DNA of 64,000 nt, from positions 736,817 to 800,816 of the forward strand of contig JADJJY010000003.1 in assembly GCA_016706275.1 (NCBI GenBank), read 5' to 3'. Every line of letters starts with the position of its first letter. Position 1 is the stretch's first letter. This DNA comes from Chloracidobacterium sp. GTDB lineage: Bacteria > Acidobacteriota > Blastocatellia > Pyrinomonadales > Pyrinomonadaceae. The position numbers and the translations under genes were made by a program. The notes under the pieces were generated by a model, which worked only from the letters and a program-made list of their open reading frames with translations, had not been told where the DNA came from and did not search any database. Positions 52,438 through 60,992 of the stretch are shown here, piece after piece.

Positions 52438-52640
52438 GGAGTGGTTCACGAAAATCAATTCAATGACGCTCTTTTGCTGGCGGTTAATCATTCCGGCGAC
52501 AGTCACAGCACTGGCGTGATCACAGGCAACATTCTTGGGACATTGCATGGCGTTGATGCGATTCCCGTTGATTGGCTTGAGCGGCGGAATTAAGAGCGGA
52601 GATCGAGCGAATAGCTGACGAATTGTATGAAGCCAGATGA
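52438..52640 (+). pseudogene. Remnant of a second ADP-ribosylglycohydrolase gene
   Basis: The translation VHENQFNDALLLAVNHSGDS then HSTGVITGNILGTLHGVDAI closely parallels the C-terminal end of the intact enzyme at 51168-51340 (VHENDFGKAILLSVNHSGDS). After WLERR the frame breaks, and in another frame LRAEIERIADELYEAR completes the match before TGA at 52640. Nothing of the N-terminal three quarters remains; upstream is an unrelated short frame starting MKKDIDWNHIAKD at 52374. It is a leftover of a duplicated or replaced gene. A metal-ligand Asp is changed to His (DSD to DSH). Confidence 0.8.
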
Positions 52641-52672
52641 CCCCAAGATCTTAAAAAGGAGGATAACAAACG

Positions 52673-53511
52673 ATGTTTTTGAGCAAGCCACGACTTCAAC
52701 ATTATTTGTTTGCACACCGTTTCCTGCGAGACAAAGCCTTTGGCAATCCGGCAGCTACAGTCGATGATTTATCGCGAGATGGCGGATCACAATACCTCAA
52801 GATGCTATGGATGACGACGGGTTTAACGTCTAAAGACCCGGAAGACGAGTTTATTGAACCAGACGACATCGCGTGTTACCCTTTTTTGATCGGTGATAAA
52901 TATCGCGCGGTAATTGTCGAGTTTCCTGAGCCTTTGGGACCGACCGAAGTCTTTTTTGTGGCGATCGTAATTCCGATTGATGCAAAACGAGGTGACAAAT
53001 GTCCATGTCAGTATTTTACGCTTGAACTCAGCTCTGATGGGCCGAACGATACAGTGCTTGGGGAGTGGAAGGGCTCCGGGCATTTAAATTGCGGGCTCGG
53101 GCCTCCCTCAGGGGGGATTATTTCGAAAAAACAATTATCGCTCGCATGCTGGGCGAAGCCTATGACCCCTGGAAGCATGAACGCAAGTTTGAGGAATGGA
53201 TGATTGCGTCTTGTGAAATATTGGATAAAAAAAACGATTCTCTGACAGATGACGATGTTGAAGTGATTCGGAGCCTGTCGCAAGCTAACAAAGAGGCAGA
53301 GTTTCTAAACTTCTTGGCACAATTAGATAAAAGACCGGGACGTCCTGCTGTGACTGCCGAAGCCTTTAAGAGAGCTCTGGATGAAATTATAAAGCTTAAA
53401 ATGAGGTCCACAGGACTAAGCTATGAAGAAGCAGAAATGGGATTAACAGTAGCGGACCATGATAAAGCTCATGACAAAGCTTACGAGGAAGCCTTAGATG
53501 GCGATCGCTAA
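52673..53511 (+). CDS. Hypothetical protein, with a frameshift
   Basis: About 280 residues if one G is added to the run 53111-53116. The first part starts MFLSKPRLQHYLFAHRFLRD behind AGGAGG and has DKYRAVIVEFPEPLGPTEVF and CPCQYFTLELSSDG. The second part reads DYFEKTIIARMLGEAYDPWK, then a helical charged end (EAEMGLTVADHDKAHDKAYE). Both halves make sense only as one protein, though the second could be a separate gene starting at an internal ATG. The family is unknown. It is preceded by the glycohydrolase remnant. Confidence 0.6.
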
Positions 53512-53840
53512 AGGATCACTCTATCGTCTGGCCGTTAGCCAGGTTGATTGGAAATATTGATCATGTCCGAAACACTAGAACGTGTGAGCCGCATTATGTT
53601 TGCGCGTCAGAACACCTGTTTACTTCACTTTTAGGATCCTTTTTTTGAGGAATTGGTGTCGGGATAAGCCAGATTTCGAACCTTTAGGGATTTCACAAAT
53701 AAAGAATTTAAAGAAAGATATTTAAATAGCTCCCCCCCTGTTGATAACTTGGGTAAAAGATCCGTGTCGGCGTCTGGATATTATCCCTTTCGAATGCCTG
53801 TCGTGCCGCTATAATTTGAAGGCCATTAATCCTAAAAATT
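53512..53840. other. Gene-free region before the second ATPase operon
   Basis: Without supported genes. AT-rich around 53695-53725 and containing a run of seven C at 53734-53740. TTGATAACTTGGGTAAAAG and nearby sequence could include a promoter for the following operon, but no pair of hexamers was convincing. Confidence 0.35.
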
Positions 53841-54245
53841 ATGTCCAACCACATCAAATCGATCCTCGCAAACAATTTACTTCGAAGGCCGCATTCTCAA
53901 TGGTGGGGATTCGTTTGGCGGGGCCTTGTCGTCTCGCCATCGGCGCGGCATTATCATGCGATGGGGCGGTCGGTGTGGCTTTTCCTATACCTCATCATCC
54001 ACGCCAATAGGCGAACGGGAACCCTTTACCGCCGCGTCGGCACGATCGCTAAGGATACCGGAATGTCCAAACGCACCGTTCAGATCTGGCTCAAAACCCT
54101 TCGCGACAACGACTATATCGTCACCGAACGGACCGGCCGATCACTCATCATTCATATAACGAAGTGGAGGCCGATCAATAGCCGCCCGGGTCCGCCGCCG
54201 ATAGCACTGGGCCCGTCTGTAACGAGCAAAACCCACCCGTCTTAA
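53841..54245 (+). CDS. Winged-helix (HTH_36-like) protein
   Basis: 134 residues. The core is GRSVWLFLYLIIHANRRTGT, then YRRVGTIAKDTGMSKRTVQI and WLKTLRDNDYIVTERTGRSL, a helix-turn-helix followed by a wing. This pattern is common in replication-initiator-like and regulatory proteins of plasmids and integrative elements. It heads the 53841-59551 gene train and probably regulates it; a replication role is possible. Confidence 0.72.
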   Translation: MSNHIKSILANNLLRRPHSQWWGFVWRGLVVSPSARHYHAMGRSVWLFLYLIIHANRRTGTLYRRVGTIAKDTGMSKRTVQIWLKTLRDNDYIVTERTGRSLIIHITKWRPINSRPGPPPIALGPSVTSKTHPS

Positions 54246-54283
54246 TATTCACCCTTTTCCTAACTCGAAGGCCAAGCTAGGAT

Positions 54284-55510
54284 TTGAGGGTAAAAACAAA
54301 ATCATTAACTCCTCACACCTTGCCAGAGATCGAACCAACCGCTACAAACGAGGTCACTGTCTTCGCACAGACCAGTTTCCGAAACGAGTTGAAGCCGTTT
54401 GGGATCCGTCAGACTGACCGCCGGGCTCACATGTATCTGCTCGGTAAGACAGGTACGGGCAAGTCCACTCTGCTTGAAACGCTCATGCTCGATGACATTC
54501 GCAAGGGCAAGGGCATGGCCTTGCTGGATCCGCATGGCGATCTTGTGCAGCGTGTACGTGCTCTCATCCCGGACGAACGACAGGCTGACGTGATCGATTT
54601 CGATCTCACGCGTACGGATCAGCCCTTCGGCTTTAACCCGCTCGCAAACGTCGCCGTCGACAAACGACCGCTTGCGTGTTCGGGCCTGATACAGGTGTTC
54701 AAACATCTTTGGAACGATTCGTGGGGGCCGCGGCTCGAACACATCTTACGTAACTGTTTGCTTGCGCTACTCGATTATCCGCCGGCCGACTTGTCCGACA
54801 TCTCGAAAATTCTTTCCGACAAAGAATTCCGCAATAAGGTCATGACGTTTGTCCAAAACGACAAAGTGAAAGAGTTCTGGACCGACGAATACGACAAGTA
54901 TCCCGAGCGCTTTCGGGTCGAAGCTATCAGCCCGATCCAAAACAAAGTCGGAGCATTTCTCAGCCATCCGTTGCTTCGCAAGATCCTCACCGATCCGTCA
55001 GAGAAGCTGAGTCTGCGCCTCATTATGGACTCTGGAAAGATCCTTCTTGTAAACCTGGCCAAAGGCAGTATCGGCGAGGACACCGCAAATCTTCTTGGTT
55101 CCCTGCTTATTTCGCGTTTCGATCTAGCCGCGTTGAGCCGGGCAGATATCGCGGAAAGCGAGCGGCGGGACTTTACCTTATATCTGGATGAATTCCACAA
55201 CTTCACGACCCAAAGCCTTATCTTCATGCTCTCTGAGCTGCGTAAGTACAGGTTGTCACTCGTGCTTGCCCAACAGTACCTGACGCAGATCGAACTGCCC
55301 ATCCGCGACGCGATCTTGGGGAACATCGGGACGATCGTCGTCTTTCGCATCGGGGCAAATGATGCCGATACGCTCGCCATGGAATTTGCACCGGAGATAA
55401 AGATCTCAGACTTTACGAACCTTCCGAATTATCATGTTTATCTAAAACTGATGATCGATGGCAACGTTTCCCAACCGTTCAGCGCCGTGACTCTCCCGCC
55501 TTCGCCCTAG
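54284..55510 (+). CDS. Second HerA/TraD-like ATPase
   Basis: 408 residues, start TTG 54284 (an in-frame stop lies 6 bases upstream). Walker A is MYLLGKTGTGKSTLLETLML, followed by GMALLDPHGDLVQRVRALIP and FGFNPLANVAVDKRPL; Walker B is FTLYLDEFHNFTTQSLIFML, and the last motif LVLAQQYLTQIELPIRDAIL. It is homologous along its length to the ATPase at 38204-39967 (same order of motifs, both with YLDEFHNF) but lacks that protein's N-terminal half and nuclease-like tail. No relaxase is nearby, so DNA transfer, defence or partition are all possible. Confidence 0.85.
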   Translation: MRVKTKSLTPHTLPEIEPTATNEVTVFAQTSFRNELKPFGIRQTDRRAHMYLLGKTGTGKSTLLETLMLDDIRKGKGMALLDPHGDLVQRVRALIPDERQADVIDFDLTRTDQPFGFNPLANVAVDKRPLACSGLIQVFKHLWNDSWGPRLEHILRNCLLALLDYPPADLSDISKILSDKEFRNKVMTFVQNDKVKEFWTDEYDKYPERFRVEAISPIQNKVGAFLSHPLLRKILTDPSEKLSLRLIMDSGKILLVNLAKGSIGEDTANLLGSLLISRFDLAALSRADIAESERRDFTLYLDEFHNFTTQSLIFMLSELRKYRLSLVLAQQYLTQIELPIRDAILGNIGTIVVFRIGANDADTLAMEFAPEIKISDFTNLPNYHVYLKLMIDGNVSQPFSAVTLPPSP

Positions 55511-55623
55511 TTAAAACCTCTGTCCGGTTCTTTGTTTGTCTCGTCTCGCGGGGGTGGGTTACGCCTTAACCCACCTCTTCGGGACCTAGCAAACAAAATC
55601 CAAATTTCAGGAGGAACTGCTCT

Positions 55624-55895
55624 ATGGCAGATGAGTTCTTTGCCCAGGGTGCAAGAGAGAGTTGATCGGAGCGCTTATTGTCACGGACTCGGTTGTAGAC
55701 AAATACGTTTACATCGTTCACCACGAAACACCAGATTGCAACTGGCGGCAATGCCGGGGATGCCGCGAAATTCTTTGCAAAGCTTGCGACGATGCTCAGC
55801 GTTACTACTGCTGTGACGAGGGGTTCATTCTCACGCGGGAGCGAGCGAGTGCGGCTCTAACAGCCGAACCCGACAAGCATGCAATGCGACGTTAA
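55624..55895 (+). CDS. Small cysteine-rich protein, with probable frameshift
   Basis: The start at ATG 55624 sits behind AGGAGGAAC and reads MADEFFAQGARE, then stops at once. In the next frame LIGALIVTDSVVDKYVYIVH continues to 55895, so one base is probably missing in the AGAGAGAG stretch (55654-55661). About 90 residues, with a zinc-knuckle-like CRGCREILCKACDDAQRYYC. Alternatively translation begins at TTG 55662. The family was not recognised. It slightly precedes the ParB gene. Confidence 0.5.
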
Positions 55896-56004
55896 CGACC
55901 CCGACAGCTCCCGATCCGTAAACGTCGACCGGCGTAGCAACCCGGTCCGAAACTTCCACGCTCCAGCAGTAATTCAAAAAACAAAAACAATCAGGAGGAA
56001 GATA

Positions 56005-57809
56005 ATGACAGAAAAAGTAACGGTAGAAAGAACGGATGAAACGGTCCAGGTTATTGGCAATGGCGGCACACCACCGGCGTCACCGCCGGACTATAAAACT
56101 CTCCCTTGGGAGAACCTTCAAACATCGCCGACCAACCCCCGGCGAAGGATCAACGAACAGACGATCGAATCGCTCGCGGAAAGTATCCGTACTCAGGGCG
56201 TTCTCGAACCACTGATCGTCCGGCCAAAGGGCGAGAAGTTCGAGATCGTCTGCGGCGAAAGGCGTTATCGCGCCGCAAAAGTCGCAGACATGATCGAGAT
56301 GCCTTGTCTCGTTCGCGAGCTCTCCGATGAGCAGGTGCTCGATATCCAGATCCACGAAAATCTTCATCGCGAGGACATCCACGCGATGGACGAGGCATTC
56401 GCCTATCAATTCCTCAAGGAGAAACTCGGCTGTGAGGTCAAGGAGCTCGCTCTGAGGGTCGGAAAACCGGAAGGTTATGTTCTCAATCGACTCAAGCTCA
56501 ACTTGCTGATCAAGGAGGCGCAAAAAGACATTGATAACGAACATCTTCCGCTTACCTACGCCCTTGAACTCGCGAAGTACACGCCGGAGATCCAAAAGGT
56601 GATATACGCCGAGGTCTACCGGAAGAAGGGTAAGTACCAAGGTGACCACTGGATCGAAATGCCTATAAAAGGAGAGACGGTGCCATGGAAGAACTTTCTC
56701 GAGTGGATCAATACACACATCCACCGACTGCTTTCCAAGGCTCCGTTTGATCCCAAGGCAACAGATCTTCGATCAGATGGCCTTGCTTGCGTGAAATGCT
56801 CTGAACGGACCGGTGCGGTGGTTAGCCTTTTCGAGCCAAATCAGGTCGGAAAAGGGATGCGTGCTTGAACCCTGCCTGCTATTTGCAGAAGGTCCACAAC
56901 CACGTACAGATCCGCCGTCGCGAACTGGCTGAACTTCGCCAGGTCGAGCCGTCCGAAGTGCCCATTGTCAAGAGTTGGTGCTATACGGATAGCAAGGACT
57001 ACCTAGGGACTGAATCCGCAGCGGTTATCAGTGGAGCAAAACGAGGCGGAAACGTCAAGAATTGCGAACACGCCGTTAGTGGGATCGATATTGAACCCGA
57101 GAATTACGGTCAGATCGTTCAGGTATGTCTCAAGACCAGTGGCTGCAATGTCCACTGGGCGAAGTCAACAACCTCGTCCCAGGCCAAATCCAATAAGGAA
57201 GTATCCGCCGAAGATCAAGCTACCGAACGATTGGAAGCACATCGCGGCCGACGCGAGGAGATCTGGAACGCAAAGATTGCTGAGGCGGTCCGGGTTCGTA
57301 TTTTCAAACAAGCGGCGGAAAAATTCGAAAAGAAGTTCCAGATCACAGAAGTTGGAACAGAGTTTCTGCCGCAGCTTATCGCCCGGTTTTGGGGTATGAC
57401 TTCGTCAGGTGACTCAAACAACCTGCAAAGCGTCGTCAAGTCCGTCGTAAACGAGTGGCAAGGAGAAGAGAGCCATCGCGATGGGATTTACATCGGCCAT
57501 GGCCAGACCGCGATCGACTATTTCAAGAAAGTCGACCGTGGGATGCAATTCCGCATTCTGTTCCTGCTTATACATGGTCACAAAGGAACGATCGGCCACG
57601 GCAATAATTACAGATCGCAAAAGGATGTGAAGGAGCTTGCCACCGAATTCGGGGCTGATTATTCCCTTATCGACGCCGAAGTTAGACTCGAGTTTTCCGC
57701 TAAGAAGCACAAAGAGTCTCACAAAACCTACCTCGACGCTGTGCGAAAGAAAGAAAAGGATGCGAATGCACCCAAACTCTTTTCCGAAAAATGGAAAGCA
57801 ACAGAATAG
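56005..57809 (+). CDS. parB: ParB-family protein, PRTRC-like, with a frameshift
   Basis: ATG 56005 follows a perfect AGGAGGA. After adding one G to the run 56854-56856 the frame is continuous (GKGDACLNPACYLQKVH), giving about 601 residues. The ParB/Srx N-terminal domain has SPTNPRRRINEQTIESLAES, IVCGERRYRAAKVADMIEMP and HENLHREDIHAMDEAFAYQF; a helix-turn-helix follows (KELALRVGKPEGYVLNRLKL). A cysteine set CVKCSERTG with CLNPAC resembles the zinc-like motif of plasmid ParB relatives. The C-terminal ~250 residues are helical and charged. The length suits the large ParB of PRTRC cassettes. The role is partition or DNA-bound regulation of the element. Confidence 0.85.
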
Positions 57810-57922
57810 TCGAACACACCCAAAAAGGTTCCCTGACAGAGCGACGCTCTGGCGAAAGCCGTTTGTCGCTTATCGCAGGGAACACAATACAAAAACAAAA
57901 CAACAACACAACGGAGGAAAAT

Positions 57923-58174
57923 ATGTCAGATTTCAAGATCGTGTATTTGATCGTCGAACGGGGCTTTGAACCCAATCGGCAAACGTTTTGGAGGACGGCC
58001 GGCAGCGCCTTTGTCTGCCGTGACGGTAGCTTGAACTTACGGCTCGATATCCATCCGGGCCTTACATTCAACATTCGTGAACCCAAGTCTAATGGAGAGC
58101 GATTCGAAGCTGAAAACGGCGTCGAAAAGCCGCATGAGGAGGAACAATTCCCTACTCTCAAGGCAGCCGCCTAA
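57923..58174 (+). CDS. Small conserved element protein
   Basis: 83 residues from ATG 57923, behind GGAGGAAA. KIVYLIVERGFEPNRQTFWR, then SAFVCRDGSLNLRLDIHPGL, is a compact beta-rich pattern, which I associate with small proteins of ParB-containing elements but cannot name. The acidic tail ends LKAAA. It lies 113 bases after parB. Confidence 0.65.
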   Translation: MSDFKIVYLIVERGFEPNRQTFWRTAGSAFVCRDGSLNLRLDIHPGLTFNIREPKSNGERFEAENGVEKPHEEEQFPTLKAAA

Positions 58175-58192
58175 TAGTGGGGATGGAACCAT

Positions 58193-58708
58193 ATGGGAAC
58201 TCGATGTTTAACAATCGTTGAAGAAGACGGGGGCGCGGAAATTTGCGTCCTCTACCGACAGTATGACGGCTATCCGACAGGCCACGGCGCCGAACTGAAA
58301 TCCTTTTTAGAAGGAATTCAGATAGTAAACGGGCTTGGCTTGGGAAAAGAGAAAAGAGTGGCGAATGGGATGGACTGCCTCGCAGCCCAGCTTATCGCCC
58401 ACTTCAAAAAAGAACCCGGCGGATTCTATCTATATCCGGCAGGGAGACGCGACTGTGGCGAGGAATACGTCTACACAGTCTATACAGACGCGGGCAAGCT
58501 GATGATTCGTGTCGAAGCAGGGGCCGTCACGTTCTTTGGTCTTCCCGGGACCAAACAGGCCAATATGCCAACGCTCTATGACGGCGAGATCGAGTCCTTC
58601 GATCCGCAGGCCGTTGAGAACCTTTGGCGATCTGGTGGCCGGGACCAAGTTGTCAATGACTTTGTTGACGATATCGTTCTCCGCGCAAAGTCACACGGGA
58701 CGAGCTGA
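58193..58708 (+). CDS. Conserved hypothetical protein (GTRCLTIV type)
   Basis: 171 residues starting MGTRCLTIVEEDGGAEICVL, then YRQYDGYPTGHGAELKSFLE and EYVYTVYTDAGKLMIRVEAG. The GTRCLT...YRQYDGYP opening is a widespread pattern in phage and mobile-element proteins of unknown function, from memory. Soluble, no catalytic motif. It lies 18 bases after the previous gene. Confidence 0.7.
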   Translation: MGTRCLTIVEEDGGAEICVLYRQYDGYPTGHGAELKSFLEGIQIVNGLGLGKEKRVANGMDCLAAQLIAHFKKEPGGFYLYPAGRRDCGEEYVYTVYTDAGKLMIRVEAGAVTFFGLPGTKQANMPTLYDGEIESFDPQAVENLWRSGGRDQVVNDFVDDIVLRAKSHGTS

Positions 58709-58713
58709 AGGAG

Positions 58714-59373
58714 ATGCCTCTACCTGAGGCAACAAAGACCCACCAGCCGCTCCCACATGTCCAGATAGTCGAGGTTCTCGAGGAAGCTCTTTCTTTCCGG
58801 CATCTTCGTGTCGTAAAAGACGAGTATGCAGTCTCCGAGGACGGCTTGAAGATGTTTGGGGTCATGGATCTCGACGCTGCATTTGACGGTGGTCGGTTTT
58901 CGATCGGGCTTCGGAACTCGAACGACAAGTCTATGAGGCTCGCATTAACGGCGGGCTATCGTGTCTTCGTCTGCGACAACATGGCATTTTCCGGAGATTT
59001 TTCGCCGCTGCTTCACAAGCATACGTCGAACTTCAATCTTACGGATTCAATTGCCATCGCCGTCGATCGCATCTATCGAGGCCTTGATTCAATAGCGGAT
59101 CAGATAAAGCTAATGCGAGAACATGGCCTTACCGACAATGACGCACGGCTTATTATCTATCGCGCGTTTGTCGAGAAGGCTCTCAAAGGCGTTCCGCGAC
59201 AGATGATGCCCACGGTGCACGCGAACTATTTCGATCCCGGTCATGAGGAATTTCGGTCTCGAAACCTTTGGTCGTTATCGAATGCGTTTACCTCTGCGTT
59301 CAAGGCACTAGGTCCGTTGAAGCAGTATGAGGCCACGGCGAAACTTGGACTATATGTCGGAGTTAAAGAGTGA
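58714..59373 (+). CDS. DUF932-like protein
   Basis: 219 residues. FGVMDLDAAFDGGRFSIGLR, then NSNDKSMRLALTAGYRVFVC and DNMAFSGDFSPLLHKHTSNF match the DUF932 phage/plasmid protein family by pattern. Members are larger, so this may be a short form. It starts 5 bases after the preceding gene; an upstream start in the same frame is possible. The function of the family is unknown. Confidence 0.7.
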   Translation: MPLPEATKTHQPLPHVQIVEVLEEALSFRHLRVVKDEYAVSEDGLKMFGVMDLDAAFDGGRFSIGLRNSNDKSMRLALTAGYRVFVCDNMAFSGDFSPLLHKHTSNFNLTDSIAIAVDRIYRGLDSIADQIKLMREHGLTDNDARLIIYRAFVEKALKGVPRQMMPTVHANYFDPGHEEFRSRNLWSLSNAFTSAFKALGPLKQYEATAKLGLYVGVKE

Positions 59374-59551
59374 CGCAAGGAGTTCCGAGCCGCGGCCATT
59401 AATCGACTGCGGCACCGGAAGGTACCGTCTGGTCGACGACGCGGACGGAGAATTAAAGGAGGAAGAGATTCGGGACGCATCCGACTGGGGCGATACTGAG
59501 GATCAAATAGACTCAATGGTCGATGAGGAAGCAGCGAGAGCCGCCGCCTGA
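59354..59551 (+). CDS. Small acidic hypothetical protein
   Basis: 65 residues from ATG 59354, overlapping the end of the DUF932-like gene by 20 bases. Very acidic (DDADGELKEEEIRDASDWGD, DTEDQIDSMVDEEAARA), soluble, with no family. It is the last gene before a strong terminator. Confidence 0.5.
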   Translation: MSELKSDARSSEPRPLIDCGTGRYRLVDDADGELKEEEIRDASDWGDTEDQIDSMVDEEAARAAA

Positions 59552-59564
59552 TCAATCAAAACTC

Positions 59565-59598
59565 AAGGAAGTGTGAAAACATACTTCCTTTTTCTTTG
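59565..59598 (+). terminator. Terminator of the parB gene train
   Basis: AAGGAAGTGTG (59565-59575) pairs with CATACTTCCTT (59580-59590) around AAAA and is followed by TTTCTTT. It is a Rho-independent terminator 14 bases after the last stop codon. Confidence 0.88.
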
Positions 59599-59751
59599 GG
59601 CGGGGTCGAGGGATCTTCCAATTTAAATGGAATCGACGATCGTCAGTAAGTTCTGATAGTTTGATTATGTTTGCCGTCTTAGTTTTTCAAATAGTTTCGG
59701 TTAAAATTCCTTTTATTCAGGCCTCAATTGATCGACAAGGAAGTCTTTACC

Positions 59752-60734
59752 ATGTACCAGGAATTTGCCGATTTTATTAAGCACCGAATGCGTATGTCGC
59801 ACGTTTATCAGCCCGTCATGTTAATGACGCTGCTACGCTCCGGCGGTCATTCTCATGAGCAAAATATTGCCCGCAATCTCGTTTTCCATGACCAATCGCA
59901 GGTCGAGTATTACACCCGCATCACCAACAATATGGTTGGCAAAGTGCTGCGAAGTCATGGTCTCGTCGAACGAGACAAGGACAATAAGACATACCATTTA
60001 CTGAATTTTGAAAAATTCTCGGCGGATGAAGTTCAGAATCTCATCGACCTATGTCAGGCGAAGCTTGACGACTTTATGGCGAAGCGGGGCGATCGGATCT
60101 ATCAGCATCGCCGAAAATCTTCAGGGTACATAAGCGGAACGATCCGTTATGAAGTTTTAAAAGAGCCAGGTTTCGATGCGAACTCTGCGGCATTTCCGCC
60201 GATGTAAAGCTCTTGAGGTCGACCACATCATTCCGCGAAGCCAAGGCGGTTCCGATGACATCTCGAATTTTCAGGCATTGTGCTACAGCCATAACGCTAT
60301 GAAACGTGATAGAGATGACACTGATTTTCGTGAGATCAGAACATCTTATGACCATAGGGAACATGACTGCTTGTTTTGTACGATCCCTCATTCACGAATA
60401 GTAAATGATAACGAACTCGCCTATTTGGTCTACGATGCATATCCGGTTGCCGACGCCCATTCTTTGGTTATTCCTAAACGTCACGTTGCCACTTATTTCC
60501 GAACTTGGACAAGCCGAGATAAATGCCTGCAATTATCTCCTAAAAGAGGCAAAAGAAAGGATCGAATCCAATGACCCTACAGTTACGGGATTCAATATCG
60601 GAATGAACAACGGACAGAGTGCCGGCCAAACAATCTTCCATTCCCATATACATTTGATTCCACGGAGATCGGGAGACGTTACGAATCCCCGCGGCGGGGT
60701 TCGGCATGTGATAACCGATAAAGGCTATTATTAG
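59752..60734 (+). CDS. wHTH-HNH endonuclease-HIT fusion, with three frameshifts
   Basis: ATG 59752 follows AAGGAAG. Corrected, it is about 327 residues. An N-terminal helical/winged-helix part (about 1-120: YQPVMLMTLLRSGGHSHEQN, VGKVLRSHGLVERDKDNKTY) leads to an HNH nuclease: FRCELCGISADVKALEVDHI, then IPRSQGGSDDISNFQALCYS. Fused to it is a histidine-triad domain: CLFCTIPHSRIVNDNELAYL, LVIPKRHVATYFELG and QTIFHSHIHLIPRR with the HxHxH catalytic set. Frame breaks at about 60170 (a base missing), 60206 (missing A) and 60499 (extra C). Every corrected segment restores known motifs. It lies directly upstream of the SNF2 helicase, so it is probably part of a defence module. Confidence 0.8.
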
Positions 60735-60992
60735 ATGTTTGGCCAAGGTTTTGAGCGATACGATCATCTAGCCTTTGGCCGTCTTTAGGCGCATACACCA
60801 CTTAAGTCCCCTGTTTTGATAGTCTTCCGGTATTGTCCATTACTATCAATATGGATCGTGTGTTACTTCAATACGATTTTCATCACTGTTGATGATGTGA
60901 AACGGCATGGGTTTAATGCGAAGCATTGTGGGGTTCAAAATTTCATTTCGCCCTTTGCATGGTATGATTTAGCCCACAGTCAACGCCAAAAT

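Noticed and set aside
52374..52466. Short frame starting MKKDIDWNHIAKDLEYK.
   Set aside because: Only about 30 codons, running into the glycohydrolase remnant; probably the first piece of a deleted gene, too short to call.
55532..55816. Plus-strand frame of 94 codons before parB.
   Set aside because: Overlaps the cysteine-rich gene in another frame; no ribosome site and an Arg/Ser/Leu-rich composition typical of shadow frames.
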